From the NCBI RefSeq assembly GCF_004197395.1, contig NZ_SELS01000001.1, positions 186,001-250,000 of the forward strand: a stretch of 64,000 nucleotides of DNA, written 5' to 3'. The DNA comes from Paraburkholderia sp. UYCP14C. Lineage in GTDB: Bacteria; Pseudomonadota; Gammaproteobacteria; Burkholderiales; Burkholderiaceae. Both the position numbers and the translations under genes were made by a program. Numbering within the stretch: position 1 is the first letter of the stretch; the number at the start of each line of letters is the position of its first letter. A model generated the notes under the pieces. It had not been told where the DNA came from and ran no database searches. It saw only the letters and a program-made list of their open reading frames with translations. Below are positions 8,227 to 17,094 of this stretch, piece by piece.

Positions 8227-9516
8227 TTAGGGCTTCGTGGTGGCGAGCCTGAGCGGTAGGATCAGCAGTGCGGCGAGCAGCGACACGCCAGCGAGCGCGA
8301 GCAGCGCCGGTTGCAGGCTGCCGGCCGCGGTCTTGATCCAGCCGATCGCCGCGGGCCCCCAGAAGCCGCCAGAAAGTCCGATGGTGTTGATGAGCGCGAT
8401 ACCGCCCGCGGCCGCCGGCCCCTTGACGTACTCGGGCGGAATCGCCCAGAACACCGTATAGGCCATCCACAGCGCCATCGTCACGAGCGTGAGCAGCGTC
8501 AGCGTCAGCGCGAGATGAGTGCCGGCGGCCGCGCATGCCGCGAGCAGCAACGCGGCGGCGGCGGCAGGCGCCGCGAAGTGCAGGCGCCGCTCGCCGAAGC
8601 GGTCCGAACGCCGGCCCATATAGAGCATGCCGACGGCCGCCGCCACGTATGGAATCGACGTGTACCAGCCGAGCGTGATCAGGTTGCTCACGCCCTGAGC
8701 CTTCAGGATCGCGGGCAGCCAGAAGCTGATCGCGTAGATCGAGGCGATGATGCAGAAGTAGGCGAACGCCAGCACATAGATCTTGCGATCGCGCAGCACG
8801 TTGCGAAACGAAGTGGCATGCGCCGCGGCCACGCCGACCTCGGCCTCCAGTTGGCGCCTGTCGGCGTCGCTGAGCCACGACGCGTCCGCCGGGCGGTCGG
8901 GCAGATAGAGAAAGGTCGCAATGCCGAGCACGATGCACGGCAGGCCTTCCACGAGAAACATCCATTGCCAGCCGGCGAGCCCCGCCTTGCCCGCCAGCGT
9001 GCTCATGATCGCCGCCGAAACCGGTCCGCCGACAATCCCGCCGATCGGGCCGGCCAGAAACACCATCGCAATCGCGCGCGCCATGCGCGAAGGGCCATAC
9101 CAGCGCGACAGATAGAAGATCATGCCCGGCGCGAAGCCCGCCTCGAACACGCCCAGCAGGAAGCGCATCGCGTAGAACGCCGGCACGCTGCGCACGAACA
9201 GCATGCAGGCCGATGTGATGCCCCAAAGCACCAGAATGCGGCCGAAGGTCTTGCGCGCGCCGATGCGCGGCAGCAGCAGATTGCTCGGCAGCTCGAACAG
9301 CACATAACCGATGAAGAAGATGCCCGCGCCCACACCGTAAGCGGCATCGGAGAAGCCGAGATCGGTCTGCATCTGCAGCTTGGCGAACCCGACGTTCACG
9401 CGATCGAGGTAAGCAAACAGATAGCAGAGCAGAAGGAACGGCAGCAAACGTGTGTTGATCCTGCTATAGAGCGCCGAAGCGTCGCCGCTTCGCGCGGTGG
9501 GAAGAATGGCCGCCAT
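8227..9516 (-). CDS. MFS transporter, anion:cation symporter type
   Basis: A 429-residue, twelve-helix major facilitator transporter. The N-terminal part (LYSRINTRLLPFLLLCYLFAYLDRVNVGFAKLQM) is the signature of the ACS family (tartrate, phthalate, galactarate or allantoate transporters). The start at 9516 has CGGAGAC a few bases upstream and removes an unrelated 36-residue upstream extension. It is cotranscribed with the M81 gene, and the divergent LysR gene starts 186 bases away. It most likely imports an organic anion; the substrate is not evident. Confidence 0.9.
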   Translation of the reverse strand: MAAILPTARSGDASALYSRINTRLLPFLLLCYLFAYLDRVNVGFAKLQMQTDLGFSDAAYGVGAGIFFIGYVLFELPSNLLLPRIGARKTFGRILVLWGITSACMLFVRSVPAFYAMRFLLGVFEAGFAPGMIFYLSRWYGPSRMARAIAMVFLAGPIGGIVGGPVSAAIMSTLAGKAGLAGWQWMFLVEGLPCIVLGIATFLYLPDRPADASWLSDADRRQLEAEVGVAAAHATSFRNVLRDRKIYVLAFAYFCIIASIYAISFWLPAILKAQGVSNLITLGWYTSIPYVAAAVGMLYMGRRSDRFGERRLHFAAPAAAAALLLAACAAAGTHLALTLTLLTLVTMALWMAYTVFWAIPPEYVKGPAAAGGIALINTIGLSGGFWGPAAIGWIKTAAGSLQPALLALAGVSLLAALLILPLRLATTKP

Positions 9517-9701
9517 GTCTGTCTCCGAATGTGTCGACCGGGGGCGGCGCCTGGGCGCCTGCTCGGGTCGCATGCAATTGATGTGTGACGCGCTTCGTGC
9601 GCAACACCATCCTGACCAGGGCAATTCTCGCTAGCAAGAGCAACAAAGTTCACATATCGTTCCTCTCAGGGCAACGGTCATTCAGGCAAGCGGGGGTTGC
9701 G

Positions 9702-10637
9702 ATGCGCGAAATCAATCAGCAGCGGTTGCGCTATTTCCACGAGGTGCTCGCGCACGGCACGATTCGCGGCGCGGCGGACAGCCTCAACACGTCGCCGTCG
9801 GTCATCACGCGGCAGATCAAGCTGCTCGAAGACGAACTGGGCGTGCAACTGTTCGAGCGCCAGGCGCGTGGCGTCAAACCCACCGAGGCGGCGGACCATC
9901 TGCTGGAATTCTGGCGCGGCTATCGCGCGCAGCAGGAGAAGTTCGAGGACCAGCTGCACGCGTTGCGCGGGTTGCAGCAAGGCCGCGTCGACCTGGCCAT
10001 CAGCGAGGGTTATGTGGATGCGCTGATTGCCGAGGTCCTCACGCCGTTCTGCGTGCAATACCCGAAGGTCGATATCGGCCTGACGGTGCTGCCGGTCGAC
10101 GACGTGCTGGACGCAGTGGCGGAAAGCCGCGCGCATATCGGGCTCGCATTCAATCCGCCGCCGCACCCGCGCATCGAATATCGCGCGAGTTCCGCGCAGC
10201 CCGTGGTGCTGCTGGTGCGCCGCGATCATCCGCTCGCGCGGCGCGGCACGCCCGCCACGATCGACGACCTGCTCGCGTGGCCGCTGGCGCTGATGCCGAG
10301 CACCTTTGGCATCGGACATCTCGCGACGATGCTGGCGTTCGTCGAACACGTCGAGATTCGCGCGACGCTCACCACCAATTCCCTGACGGCGCTCAAGCGT
10401 TTTGTCGCCGATGAAAACTTTGCGACGCTAATCGGCGAGTTCGCGGCCTCGCGCGAGATTGGGGCTGGGGAACTGGTGACCGTGCCGATCGACCATGCGC
10501 TGTTTCAGGGCACGAAAGCGCGCGTACTCGTGAAATCCGGGCGGCCGCTGGTTGCGGCGGCGCATGAACTGCTCGCTTGGATCTTGCAGCGCATGACGAT
10601 GTTTGGGGCGGCGGGCGAAGGTGAACCGGCTGAATGA
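9702..10637 (+). CDS. LysR family transcriptional regulator
   Basis: A 311-residue LysR-type regulator. The N-terminal helix-turn-helix is clear ([20 protein letters not shown], then [20 protein letters not shown]) and is followed by a two-lobed effector-binding domain. The ATG at 9702 with GGGGG upstream is used; the open frame before it is not LysR-like. It is divergent from the MFS/M81 pair and is its likely local regulator. Confidence 0.9.
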   Translation: MREINQQRLRYFHEVLAHGTIRGAADSLNTSPSVITRQIKLLEDELGVQLFERQARGVKPTEAADHLLEFWRGYRAQQEKFEDQLHALRGLQQGRVDLAISEGYVDALIAEVLTPFCVQYPKVDIGLTVLPVDDVLDAVAESRAHIGLAFNPPPHPRIEYRASSAQPVVLLVRRDHPLARRGTPATIDDLLAWPLALMPSTFGIGHLATMLAFVEHVEIRATLTTNSLTALKRFVADENFATLIGEFAASREIGAGELVTVPIDHALFQGTKARVLVKSGRPLVAAAHELLAWILQRMTMFGAAGEGEPAE

Positions 10638-10741
10638 TGCGAAGGCCGCATGAGCAGCGGCCAAAGCCGGCGTCGAGCCACTGCCGCGCAGGCGCGCCAC
10701 GACGGTAGAGGCGCGCGCCGTTTTCCCGGTCGCGGTCGCGC

Positions 10742-10847
10742 GCGAGTTTTGTATCGCCACGTATCTGCGGTGCACGCGGAAACATGCGCATACAAGAAGG
10801 CGGCTCGCCCGACACATTTGGGGTACACCAGGACGTTTCAATACGCC
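10742..10847 (+). promoter_or_regulatory. shared upstream regulatory module, copy B
   Basis: It begins CGAGTTTTGTATCGCCA, has direct GTATC repeats 10 bases apart (10751-10755 and 10761-10765), then AAGAAGGCGG, and ends AGGACGTTTCAATACGCC at 10830-10847. It lines up with copy A at 6507-6610. It lies 84 bases before the epoxide hydrolase start. Together the two copies suggest a common regulator and a transcription start near the AATACGCC end. Confidence 0.65.
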
Positions 10848-10930
10848 TACCGGGCAAGACGCCCGTTCGTCCTGGAGTGGCGAAGCATGCAGGTGCGCTC
10901 TGCCACGAATGCCACGCAATCGGAGCCCAT

Positions 10931-12289
10931 ATGTCTGACGACCTTCTTCTCGCATCTTCGTCGCGCCGCCGTTTCGTAGGCGCTAGCGCCGCTGCCCTGG
11001 CAGCAGCTTCGCTGAGCCAACTGGCGTTCGCGCAAACTTCGCAAGCCATTACCGATGTTAAGCAGGCGGCGGACGGCGACAAGACCGCGATTCGTCCACT
11101 GCGCGTGCACGTTCCCGAAGCGCAGCTCGTGGACCTGCGTCGCCGCATCAAGGCGACGCGCTGGCCTGACAAGGAGACCGTCGATGACGACTCCCAAGGC
11201 GTGCCGCTCGCGATGATGCAGGAGCTGGCGCGCCACTGGTCGACCGATTACGACTGGCGCAAGTGCGAGGCGCGCCTGAATGCACTGCCGAATTTTGTGA
11301 CCGAAATAGACGGACTCGATATCCACTTCATTCACGTGCGCTCGAAGCACCAGGATGCGATGCCGCTCATCGTCACGCACGGCTGGCCCGGCTCCGTGAT
11401 CGAGCAGTTCAAGATCATCGATCCGCTGACCAACCCCACGGCTTATGGTGCACGCGCTTCGGACGCCTTCCATCTCGTCATTCCGTCGCTACCCGGCTAC
11501 GGCTTCTCGGGCAGACCTACGGATCTGGGCTGGGGCCCCGAACGAACAGCGCGCGCATGGGTCGTGCTGATGAAGCGCCTCGGCTACGACAAGTTCGCGG
11601 CGCAAGGCGGCGACCTCGGCGGTGTGGTCGCGAACGTGATGGGCAAGCAGGCGCCGCCTGAGCTGCTCGGCATCCATGTGAATTTTCCGGCCACGATCCC
11701 GCCGGAAATCGCGAAGGCGCTGCAGGACGGCGATCCCACGCCCGCCAATCTCTCCGACGACGAGAAGCATGCCTACGAGCAATTGAGTAGCGCGGCAAAA
11801 AAGCGGCGCGCCTATGCGCTCGAAATGGGCACGCGCCCGCAGACGCTTTATGGGCTCTCCGATTCGCCGATCGCACTTGCCGCCTGGCTGCTCGATCACG
11901 GCGACGGCTACGTTCAGCCAGCGGCGGCGCTGACCTCCGCCGGGTATGGGCGTACCGTCAACGGTGAGTCGGCGGGGGCGATGACACGCGACGACCTTCT
12001 CGACGACATCACGCTCTACTGGCTGACGAATACCGGCGTGTCGGCAGGGCGCTTCTATTGGGAATCGCATTTCAACTTTCTCGCCGCCGCCGATGTATCA
12101 GTGCCGGCGGCGGTCAGCGTATTCCCGCGCGAGAACTATCAGGCTCCGCGCAGCTGGACGGAGCGCGCATATCACCACCTCATCTACTACAACCGTCTCG
12201 ACAAGGGCGGCCACTTCGCGGCGTGGGAACAGCCGCAGCTGTTCGCCGAGGAAGTGCGCGCGGGGTTGAGGCCGCTGCGTCAGCAGTAA
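10931..12289 (+). CDS. Tat-exported epoxide hydrolase
   Basis: A 452-residue alpha/beta hydrolase of the microsomal epoxide hydrolase type. It has a twin-arginine signal (SSRRRFVGAS at 9-18, cleavage near AFAQ 32-35) and then the epoxide hydrolase N-terminal domain (PLRVHVPEAQLVDLRRRIKAT, TRWPD). HGWPGS (150-155) forms the oxyanion region, D228 in QGGDLGG is the expected nucleophile, and a C-terminal KGGHFAAWEQP supplies the catalytic histidine. The start is supported by CGGAGC just upstream. Export of this enzyme suggests action on environmental or cell-envelope epoxides. It carries regulatory module B upstream. No partner gene is obvious. Confidence 0.9.
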   Translation: MSDDLLLASSSRRRFVGASAAALAAASLSQLAFAQTSQAITDVKQAADGDKTAIRPLRVHVPEAQLVDLRRRIKATRWPDKETVDDDSQGVPLAMMQELARHWSTDYDWRKCEARLNALPNFVTEIDGLDIHFIHVRSKHQDAMPLIVTHGWPGSVIEQFKIIDPLTNPTAYGARASDAFHLVIPSLPGYGFSGRPTDLGWGPERTARAWVVLMKRLGYDKFAAQGGDLGGVVANVMGKQAPPELLGIHVNFPATIPPEIAKALQDGDPTPANLSDDEKHAYEQLSSAAKKRRAYALEMGTRPQTLYGLSDSPIALAAWLLDHGDGYVQPAAALTSAGYGRTVNGESAGAMTRDDLLDDITLYWLTNTGVSAGRFYWESHFNFLAAADVSVPAAVSVFPRENYQAPRSWTERAYHHLIYYNRLDKGGHFAAWEQPQLFAEEVRAGLRPLRQQ

Positions 12290-12391
12290 GCCGATCGAAG
12301 TTCCAGGCATGCCGGGACGTAGTGGCCGGCACGTTGTTGCCAATGATGGAATGTGGCAATGCGAGTGGGCCAGATTGAACATCTGGGCGAT

Positions 12392-13003
12392 TTACCGCGA
12401 CCGCTCGGAATACCGGTCCACCTGCCGCCTTCGCACCACCATCAACAAACACACGCCACCGGACGCCACGATATTCACCGCCGGATAAAACGCCACGGCC
12501 ACACTCCATTTCGGCAGCGCAAGAATCGCGAGCGCGTATTTGAGAACACATAGCGCAAAGTACAAAAGACTCTCGCTCCACGGATCACGGACCGTCTTGC
12601 GAATCGTCGGCGCAAGGCCGACGAGTTCGATCAGCGTCACAAGACAGATCGACAGAGCCGGATCGTTGGTGAGTATCCAGAGCGGAATAGCCGACAAGGC
12701 AGCGGCAAGGCAAAGCCAATCAAAAGTGGTCCGCTGCCGTTCACCCCGAAAGACGCTCGCCACGAGAACGAAGAAGCAGGTGGCCGCGATCGCCGCGGTA
12801 CACCACGCCGAAGGACCCGCGCCGGCGACGAACTGTCCGGCGGCCGCAATCGCCGTGACGACCGACCAGATCAACCACGTGAACAGATGAGGACGTACGG
12901 TGCCGCGCCAGATCGCAAGTCCATAAGGCAGAAACGCGACTAGCGAGACGATCGACCCCATCACGCCGAACAGTCGAGTCATGTTCTGATCGATGCTCAG
13001 CAT
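12392..13003 (-). CDS. seven-helix membrane protein with PQ-loop-like repeats
   Basis: A 203-residue integral membrane protein with about seven hydrophobic segments. Two similar halves are visible: LPYGLAIWRGTVRPHLFTW near the N-terminus and LAPTIRKTVRDPWSESL in the second half, each with a proline followed by a basic stretch before the next helix. This recalls the PQ-loop/SemiSWEET repeat, but the similarity is by eye only. Its start is 7 bases from the stop of the upstream AraC gene, so the two are probably cotranscribed. No clear SD marks 13003; ATG 12982 is an alternative. Function unknown. Confidence 0.65.
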   Translation of the reverse strand: MLSIDQNMTRLFGVMGSIVSLVAFLPYGLAIWRGTVRPHLFTWLIWSVVTAIAAAGQFVAGAGPSAWCTAAIAATCFFVLVASVFRGERQRTTFDWLCLAAALSAIPLWILTNDPALSICLVTLIELVGLAPTIRKTVRDPWSESLLYFALCVLKYALAILALPKWSVAVAFYPAVNIVASGGVCLLMVVRRRQVDRYSERSR

Positions 13004-13010
13004 AGGAAGA

Positions 13011-14030
13011 TCACACCCGGCACTGCCCCCGATACCGCGCCGGCGGCGCCCCACACGCACGCGTAAAAAACCGCGTAAACGCGGTCGTCGATGCAAAGCC
13101 GACCCGTTCGCTGATCTCGCTGATCGACATCGGCGTATGCGCGAGCAGCGTGCGCGCTTCGTCGATACGCGTTTGCGTCAGCACCGCGCTGAAGGTTTTG
13201 CGCTCCGCCGCGAGCTTGCGTTGCAAGGTCCAGCGCGTCAGCGACAGCCGCTCGCAGACGATCGTCTGCAGGCTCTTCGGCTCGATCGCATCCCCGTGCT
13301 CGCGCAGCACGTCGCGCAGACATCGCTCGACCGTCGGAGAAAAGCGACCCTGCTCGCGAATCCGTTGCAGGATGCCATGCGCGGCATGCAGGTGAATCTT
13401 CGAAAGCGGCGCGTTGTAGACCTCGAACGCGCGATCCAGCGCCGACGATTCCAACACCATCCGATTGCACGCCTGACCGAGTTGAACGCGCACGCCCAAC
13501 GGTCCACCCAGCGCCGCGATCGCGCCGGTCCGCGCATCCGTGATGCCCGCGTCGCGCACGCGCAGTCGTGCGTCGTAGAGCTTCGCCACACTCGCAATCA
13601 GCGCGAAATTGCCGAGCGCGCTCGATGCGTTGCGCCCTTCGCCTTCCGTCACGTATTCGAATGCGACTTCATCGTCATGCTCGTGCATCACGAGCCAGTC
13701 GACATTGCCGATCAGGTCGCGATACGTGACGTAATTGCGCAACGCGTCGCGCAGCGTCGGACTGTTGCAGAGCACGCCGGCCAACTCCGGAAAATACAAC
13801 AGACCATCGAGCAGGTCGCCCTCGGGCGCTCCGCGCATCAGACAGCTTTCCGCAAGCTGGAGCATCGCGACGTGTTTGTCGCCGGGAACTCGCGCATCCG
13901 CCGTGGCGATGTCGGCCTCGTCGATGCCGATATCGTGAGCCACTTTCGTGCGATCCAGACCCTCTCGCTCCGCCGCGTCGAGCAATCCTCGATAGATGCG
14001 CGCTGATACGGACTTCTGACGCAAATCCAC
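13011..14030 (-). CDS. AraC family transcriptional regulator
   Basis: A 339-residue regulator with the N-terminal arabinose-binding-like domain seen in the OruR/ArgR-type AraC branch (PELAGVLCNSPTLRDALRNY) and a C-terminal double helix-turn-helix (SLTRWTLQRKLAAERKTF, ISEISERVGFASTTAFTRFF, then CGAPPARYR). A GTG at 14030 preceded by GGAGGAGG is chosen rather than the longer frame at 14099. It is upstream of and almost abutting the PQ-loop-like membrane gene, which may be its target or partner. Confidence 0.88.
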   Translation of the reverse strand: MDLRQKSVSARIYRGLLDAAEREGLDRTKVAHDIGIDEADIATADARVPGDKHVAMLQLAESCLMRGAPEGDLLDGLLYFPELAGVLCNSPTLRDALRNYVTYRDLIGNVDWLVMHEHDDEVAFEYVTEGEGRNASSALGNFALIASVAKLYDARLRVRDAGITDARTGAIAALGGPLGVRVQLGQACNRMVLESSALDRAFEVYNAPLSKIHLHAAHGILQRIREQGRFSPTVERCLRDVLREHGDAIEPKSLQTIVCERLSLTRWTLQRKLAAERKTFSAVLTQTRIDEARTLLAHTPMSISEISERVGFASTTAFTRFFTRACGAPPARYRGQCRV

Positions 14031-14251
14031 TGTGCCTCCTCCGGTCGAAACCTGTCTGCGGGTTTTCCTGACTCTTCGTCGGTCAAGTGCTGCACCCATC
14101 GGTCAAGCGCGTTTCGGGCGCATCCCTAGAATTTCTTACGCCGCATTTCCGTGAGCGCTAAGCGTAACAGGACGCGCCGCGTGCCGGTAGCGCGTCGATA
14201 CGACGTTATGCAATGCAAATCACATTACCGACAACGACGAGACGGAGCGAG

Positions 14252-16522
14252 ATGATGAGAAGGAAGTTGACGATACCCTTTGCCGCAAGCGCGATCGCCT
14301 GCGGTGTCGCGGTAGTACTCGCCGCTTGCGGCAATGGCAATGGCGTCAGCGATCCGCCGTTGCCGGCCGATCCCGACGCGCGCGCCGATGCGCGTGCCGC
14401 CGCGCTCGTCCAGCAGCTGACGACCGCCGAAAAGATCCAGCTCGTGCACGGCGTGGGCATCCCCAATGCGGGACTCGGCGGTCCGTATCCGGCCGGCGTC
14501 AACGGAGCCGGCTACATTCCCGGCGTCGCGCGGCTCGGCATTCCGGGTCTCGCCATGGCGGACTCGGCCGGCGGCGTCAATGTGGCCAACTCGAACGCGA
14601 CGGCGCTGCCCGCGCCGGTGGCGCTTGCGGCAAGCTGGGACCCGACGCTCGCGAACGAATACGGCGCGCGTATCGCGACAGAGCTGCGCGTGCTCGGCTA
14701 TGGCGAAGGTCTCGGCGGCGGCGTCAATCTGACGCGCGAGCCGCGCAACGGCCGCACCTTCGAGTACATGGGCGAAGACCCGGTGCTGACCGGCACGCTG
14801 AGCGCCGCGCGCACGATCGGCACGCAGGCGCAGAACGTCATCGCGACGATCAAGCACTACGCGATGAACGATCAGGAAACGAACCGCATGACCAGCAACT
14901 CGGTCGTCGACGAACGCACGATGCGCGAGACCGAACTGCTCGCGTTCGAAATCGGCGTCACGCAGGGCACGCCCGGCAACGTGATGTGTTCGTACAACAT
15001 GGTGAACGGCGTGTATGCGTGCGAGAACCCGTATCTGCTGACCACCGTGCTGAAGAACGAGTGGGGCTTCAAGGGCGTGGTGCAGTCGGATTGGACCGCC
15101 ACGCATAGCACGGTGGCCTCGGCGATGGCCGGCCTCGACGAAGAAGAGCCCGGCGATCTCGGCGGCGGACCGTCGATTCCGGGCTTCACGCTGACGTCGT
15201 ATTTCAACACCGCGCTGACGAGCGCGGTCAACGCCGGCAGCGTGCCGATGTCGCGACTCAACGACATGGTTCAGCGCAAGCTTCGCACGATGATCCGCTA
15301 TGGCGTGTTCGATTCGCCGCCCACCACCGGCGGCACGGTCGATCAAACCGCGGGCAATGCGCTCGCATTGCAGGTCGCGCAGCAATCGTCGGTGCTGCTG
15401 AAGAACGCGGTGGCAAGCGGCGATTCGCAACCGGTGCTGCCGTTGAACGCGGCGGGGCTGTCGTCGATCGTGGTGATCGGCGGTCACGCGGATGTGGGCG
15501 TGCTGTCGGGCGGCGGCTCGGGCGCCGTGCCGGCGGCCGCGGGCAACGCGGTGTCCGGATGCGTGTCGCCGTCGCCGCTCCTGAGCACCTGCGCGACGTG
15601 GTACAAGTCGGCGCCGCTCGCCGCGATCCAGGCGAAGGCGCCGAATGCGAGCGTGACGTTCGTCGACGGCACCAACGCGACAGCCGCGGCGAGTGCCGCC
15701 GCGAAGGCGGACGTGGCGATCGTGTTCGCGACGCAATGGGAAAGCGAGGGCGCGGATCTGCCGAGCCTGAGCCTGCCGAGCAATGCGACCGACAGCTATA
15801 ACCAGACCTACGATCAGAACGCGCTGATCACCGCGGTCGCGGCGCAAGCCAAGCGCGTGATCGTCGTGCTCGAAAACGGCAGTCCGGTTCTGATGCCGTG
15901 GCTCGGCAACGTGCACGGCGTGCTCGAAGCGTGGTATCCGGGCGTGCAGGGCGGCGAGGCGATTGCCGATCTGCTGTTCGGCGCGGTGAACCCGTCCGGC
16001 AAATTGCCGATCACGTTCCCGATGCAGGACGCGGATCTTCCGCAGCCGACGATCTCCGCCACCGATACCACCGTCACTTACGGCGAAGGGCTCTTCATGG
16101 GTTATCGCTGGTATGACGGCAAGCAGATCGCGCCGCTGTTTCCGTTCGGTTATGGGCTGTCCTATACGAGCTACAGCTACTCGGGTCTGAACGCGCAAGT
16201 GGATGCGAGCGGCAACGTGACCGTCAGCTTTACCGTCAAGAATACGGGCGCGCGCGCCGGCGCGGAGATCGCCGAAGTATATGCCGCGTTGCCGAGCGGT
16301 CTGGGCGAACCGCCGAAGCGTCTGGTCGGCTGGCAAAAGGTCGCGCTGCAGGCGGGGCAGTCGCAGCAGGTCAGCGTATCGATTGCGCCGAAGCTGCTGT
16401 CTACATGGGACGCGACCAACCACGTGTGGAAGCTCAACGGCGGCGTCTATCAGATGATCGCGGGGGCTTCTTCGCGCGATCCGAATGCGTTGACGGCATC
16501 GGTGACGATCGCGGGGCATTGA
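14252..16522 (+). CDS. glycoside hydrolase family 3 beta-glucosidase lipoprotein
   Basis: A 756-residue secreted beta-glycosidase. The signal peptide ends in a lipobox (VLAAC, cysteine 26), so it is probably membrane anchored. The GH3 catalytic barrel has GGGVNLTREPRNGRTFEYMGEDP and KHYAMNDQETNR, with the nucleophile aspartate at about residue 280 in VVQSDW. The second alpha/beta domain follows, and a fibronectin type III-like C-terminal domain starts after FPFGYGLSYT. Order and length fit bacterial GH3 enzymes that release glucose or xylose from beta-oligosaccharides. Start 14252 or 14255, both behind GGAG at 14244. It stands alone on its strand. Confidence 0.93.
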   Translation: MMRRKLTIPFAASAIACGVAVVLAACGNGNGVSDPPLPADPDARADARAAALVQQLTTAEKIQLVHGVGIPNAGLGGPYPAGVNGAGYIPGVARLGIPGLAMADSAGGVNVANSNATALPAPVALAASWDPTLANEYGARIATELRVLGYGEGLGGGVNLTREPRNGRTFEYMGEDPVLTGTLSAARTIGTQAQNVIATIKHYAMNDQETNRMTSNSVVDERTMRETELLAFEIGVTQGTPGNVMCSYNMVNGVYACENPYLLTTVLKNEWGFKGVVQSDWTATHSTVASAMAGLDEEEPGDLGGGPSIPGFTLTSYFNTALTSAVNAGSVPMSRLNDMVQRKLRTMIRYGVFDSPPTTGGTVDQTAGNALALQVAQQSSVLLKNAVASGDSQPVLPLNAAGLSSIVVIGGHADVGVLSGGGSGAVPAAAGNAVSGCVSPSPLLSTCATWYKSAPLAAIQAKAPNASVTFVDGTNATAAASAAAKADVAIVFATQWESEGADLPSLSLPSNATDSYNQTYDQNALITAVAAQAKRVIVVLENGSPVLMPWLGNVHGVLEAWYPGVQGGEAIADLLFGAVNPSGKLPITFPMQDADLPQPTISATDTTVTYGEGLFMGYRWYDGKQIAPLFPFGYGLSYTSYSYSGLNAQVDASGNVTVSFTVKNTGARAGAEIAEVYAALPSGLGEPPKRLVGWQKVALQAGQSQQVSVSIAPKLLSTWDATNHVWKLNGGVYQMIAGASSRDPNALTASVTIAGH

Positions 16523-16556
16523 GCGCTGAGGTGTTGGACTGGATAGCCTGGCAGCG

Positions 16557-16581
16557 GGGTACGGGGTCTTGCTCCGTATCC
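16557..16581 (+). other. hairpin after the GH3 gene
   Basis: An 8-bp stem with one G-T pair (16557-16564 with 16574-16581) lies 35 bases after the GH3 stop, in the gap between convergent genes. There is no T run, so a terminator role is only possible. Confidence 0.3.
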
Positions 16582-16627
16582 TGCTTGCCCGGCTAGCTCG
16601 TGTCGAGGGCGCCCGATGTTCGGCGTG

Positions 16628-17032
16628 TCAATCGCCGGGCAGACGATAAGCGAACTCGTACGAATGCGCACCGTCGACGATGTCGATTCTGAACTCGCCT
16701 TCAATGCCGCTCAGTTCGCCCGTGCCCGAATCCGGCACGACCGTCACCTTCAGCGACGCGGCGCCGCGATTCATCACGCCGATATGCTGCAGCACGAACG
16801 TACCGTGCTTGCCCGCAAGCGTGCCCGTGACCTGTTCGATCGCCACATAGCCGGCCGAGCCTTTGACGTCCGTCATCGCACTCAGCATTTGCCCCTGGGT
16901 GGTCGCGGCGAGATCGCCGGAGATCTGCTTGTCGATCGACATGCGGCCGAGCTTCGATTCGGCGTCCGCGTTTTCGAACGGCATCGGTTGAAGGGAGACG
17001 ATGAAGGTGCCTTTTGCGACGTGCTGAGTCAT
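16628..17032 (-). CDS. DUF3224 domain protein
   Basis: A 134-residue soluble protein matching the DUF3224 pattern: an N-terminal GTFIVSLQPMPFE, a middle KQISGDLAATTQGQML, then AGYVAIEQVTGTLAGKHGTF and VVPDSGTGELSGIEGEF. The fold is expected to be a single beta barrel related to allene oxide cyclase-like proteins. AGGAGG upstream fixes the ATG at 17032. Function is unknown. It lies just beyond the LysR gene on the same strand. Confidence 0.88.
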   Translation of the reverse strand: MTQHVAKGTFIVSLQPMPFENADAESKLGRMSIDKQISGDLAATTQGQMLSAMTDVKGSAGYVAIEQVTGTLAGKHGTFVLQHIGVMNRGAASLKVTVVPDSGTGELSGIEGEFRIDIVDGAHSYEFAYRLPGD

Positions 17033-17094
17033 CGGGATTTCCTCCTGGCATGAACTGGAGACGCGACGTTTCCGAACCGTAGCACACGTCGCTG

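Noticed and set aside
14225-16519. A 764-codon antisense frame within the GH3 gene
   Set aside because: Arginine-rich, no motifs, and fully contained in a convincing GH3 gene on the other strand.
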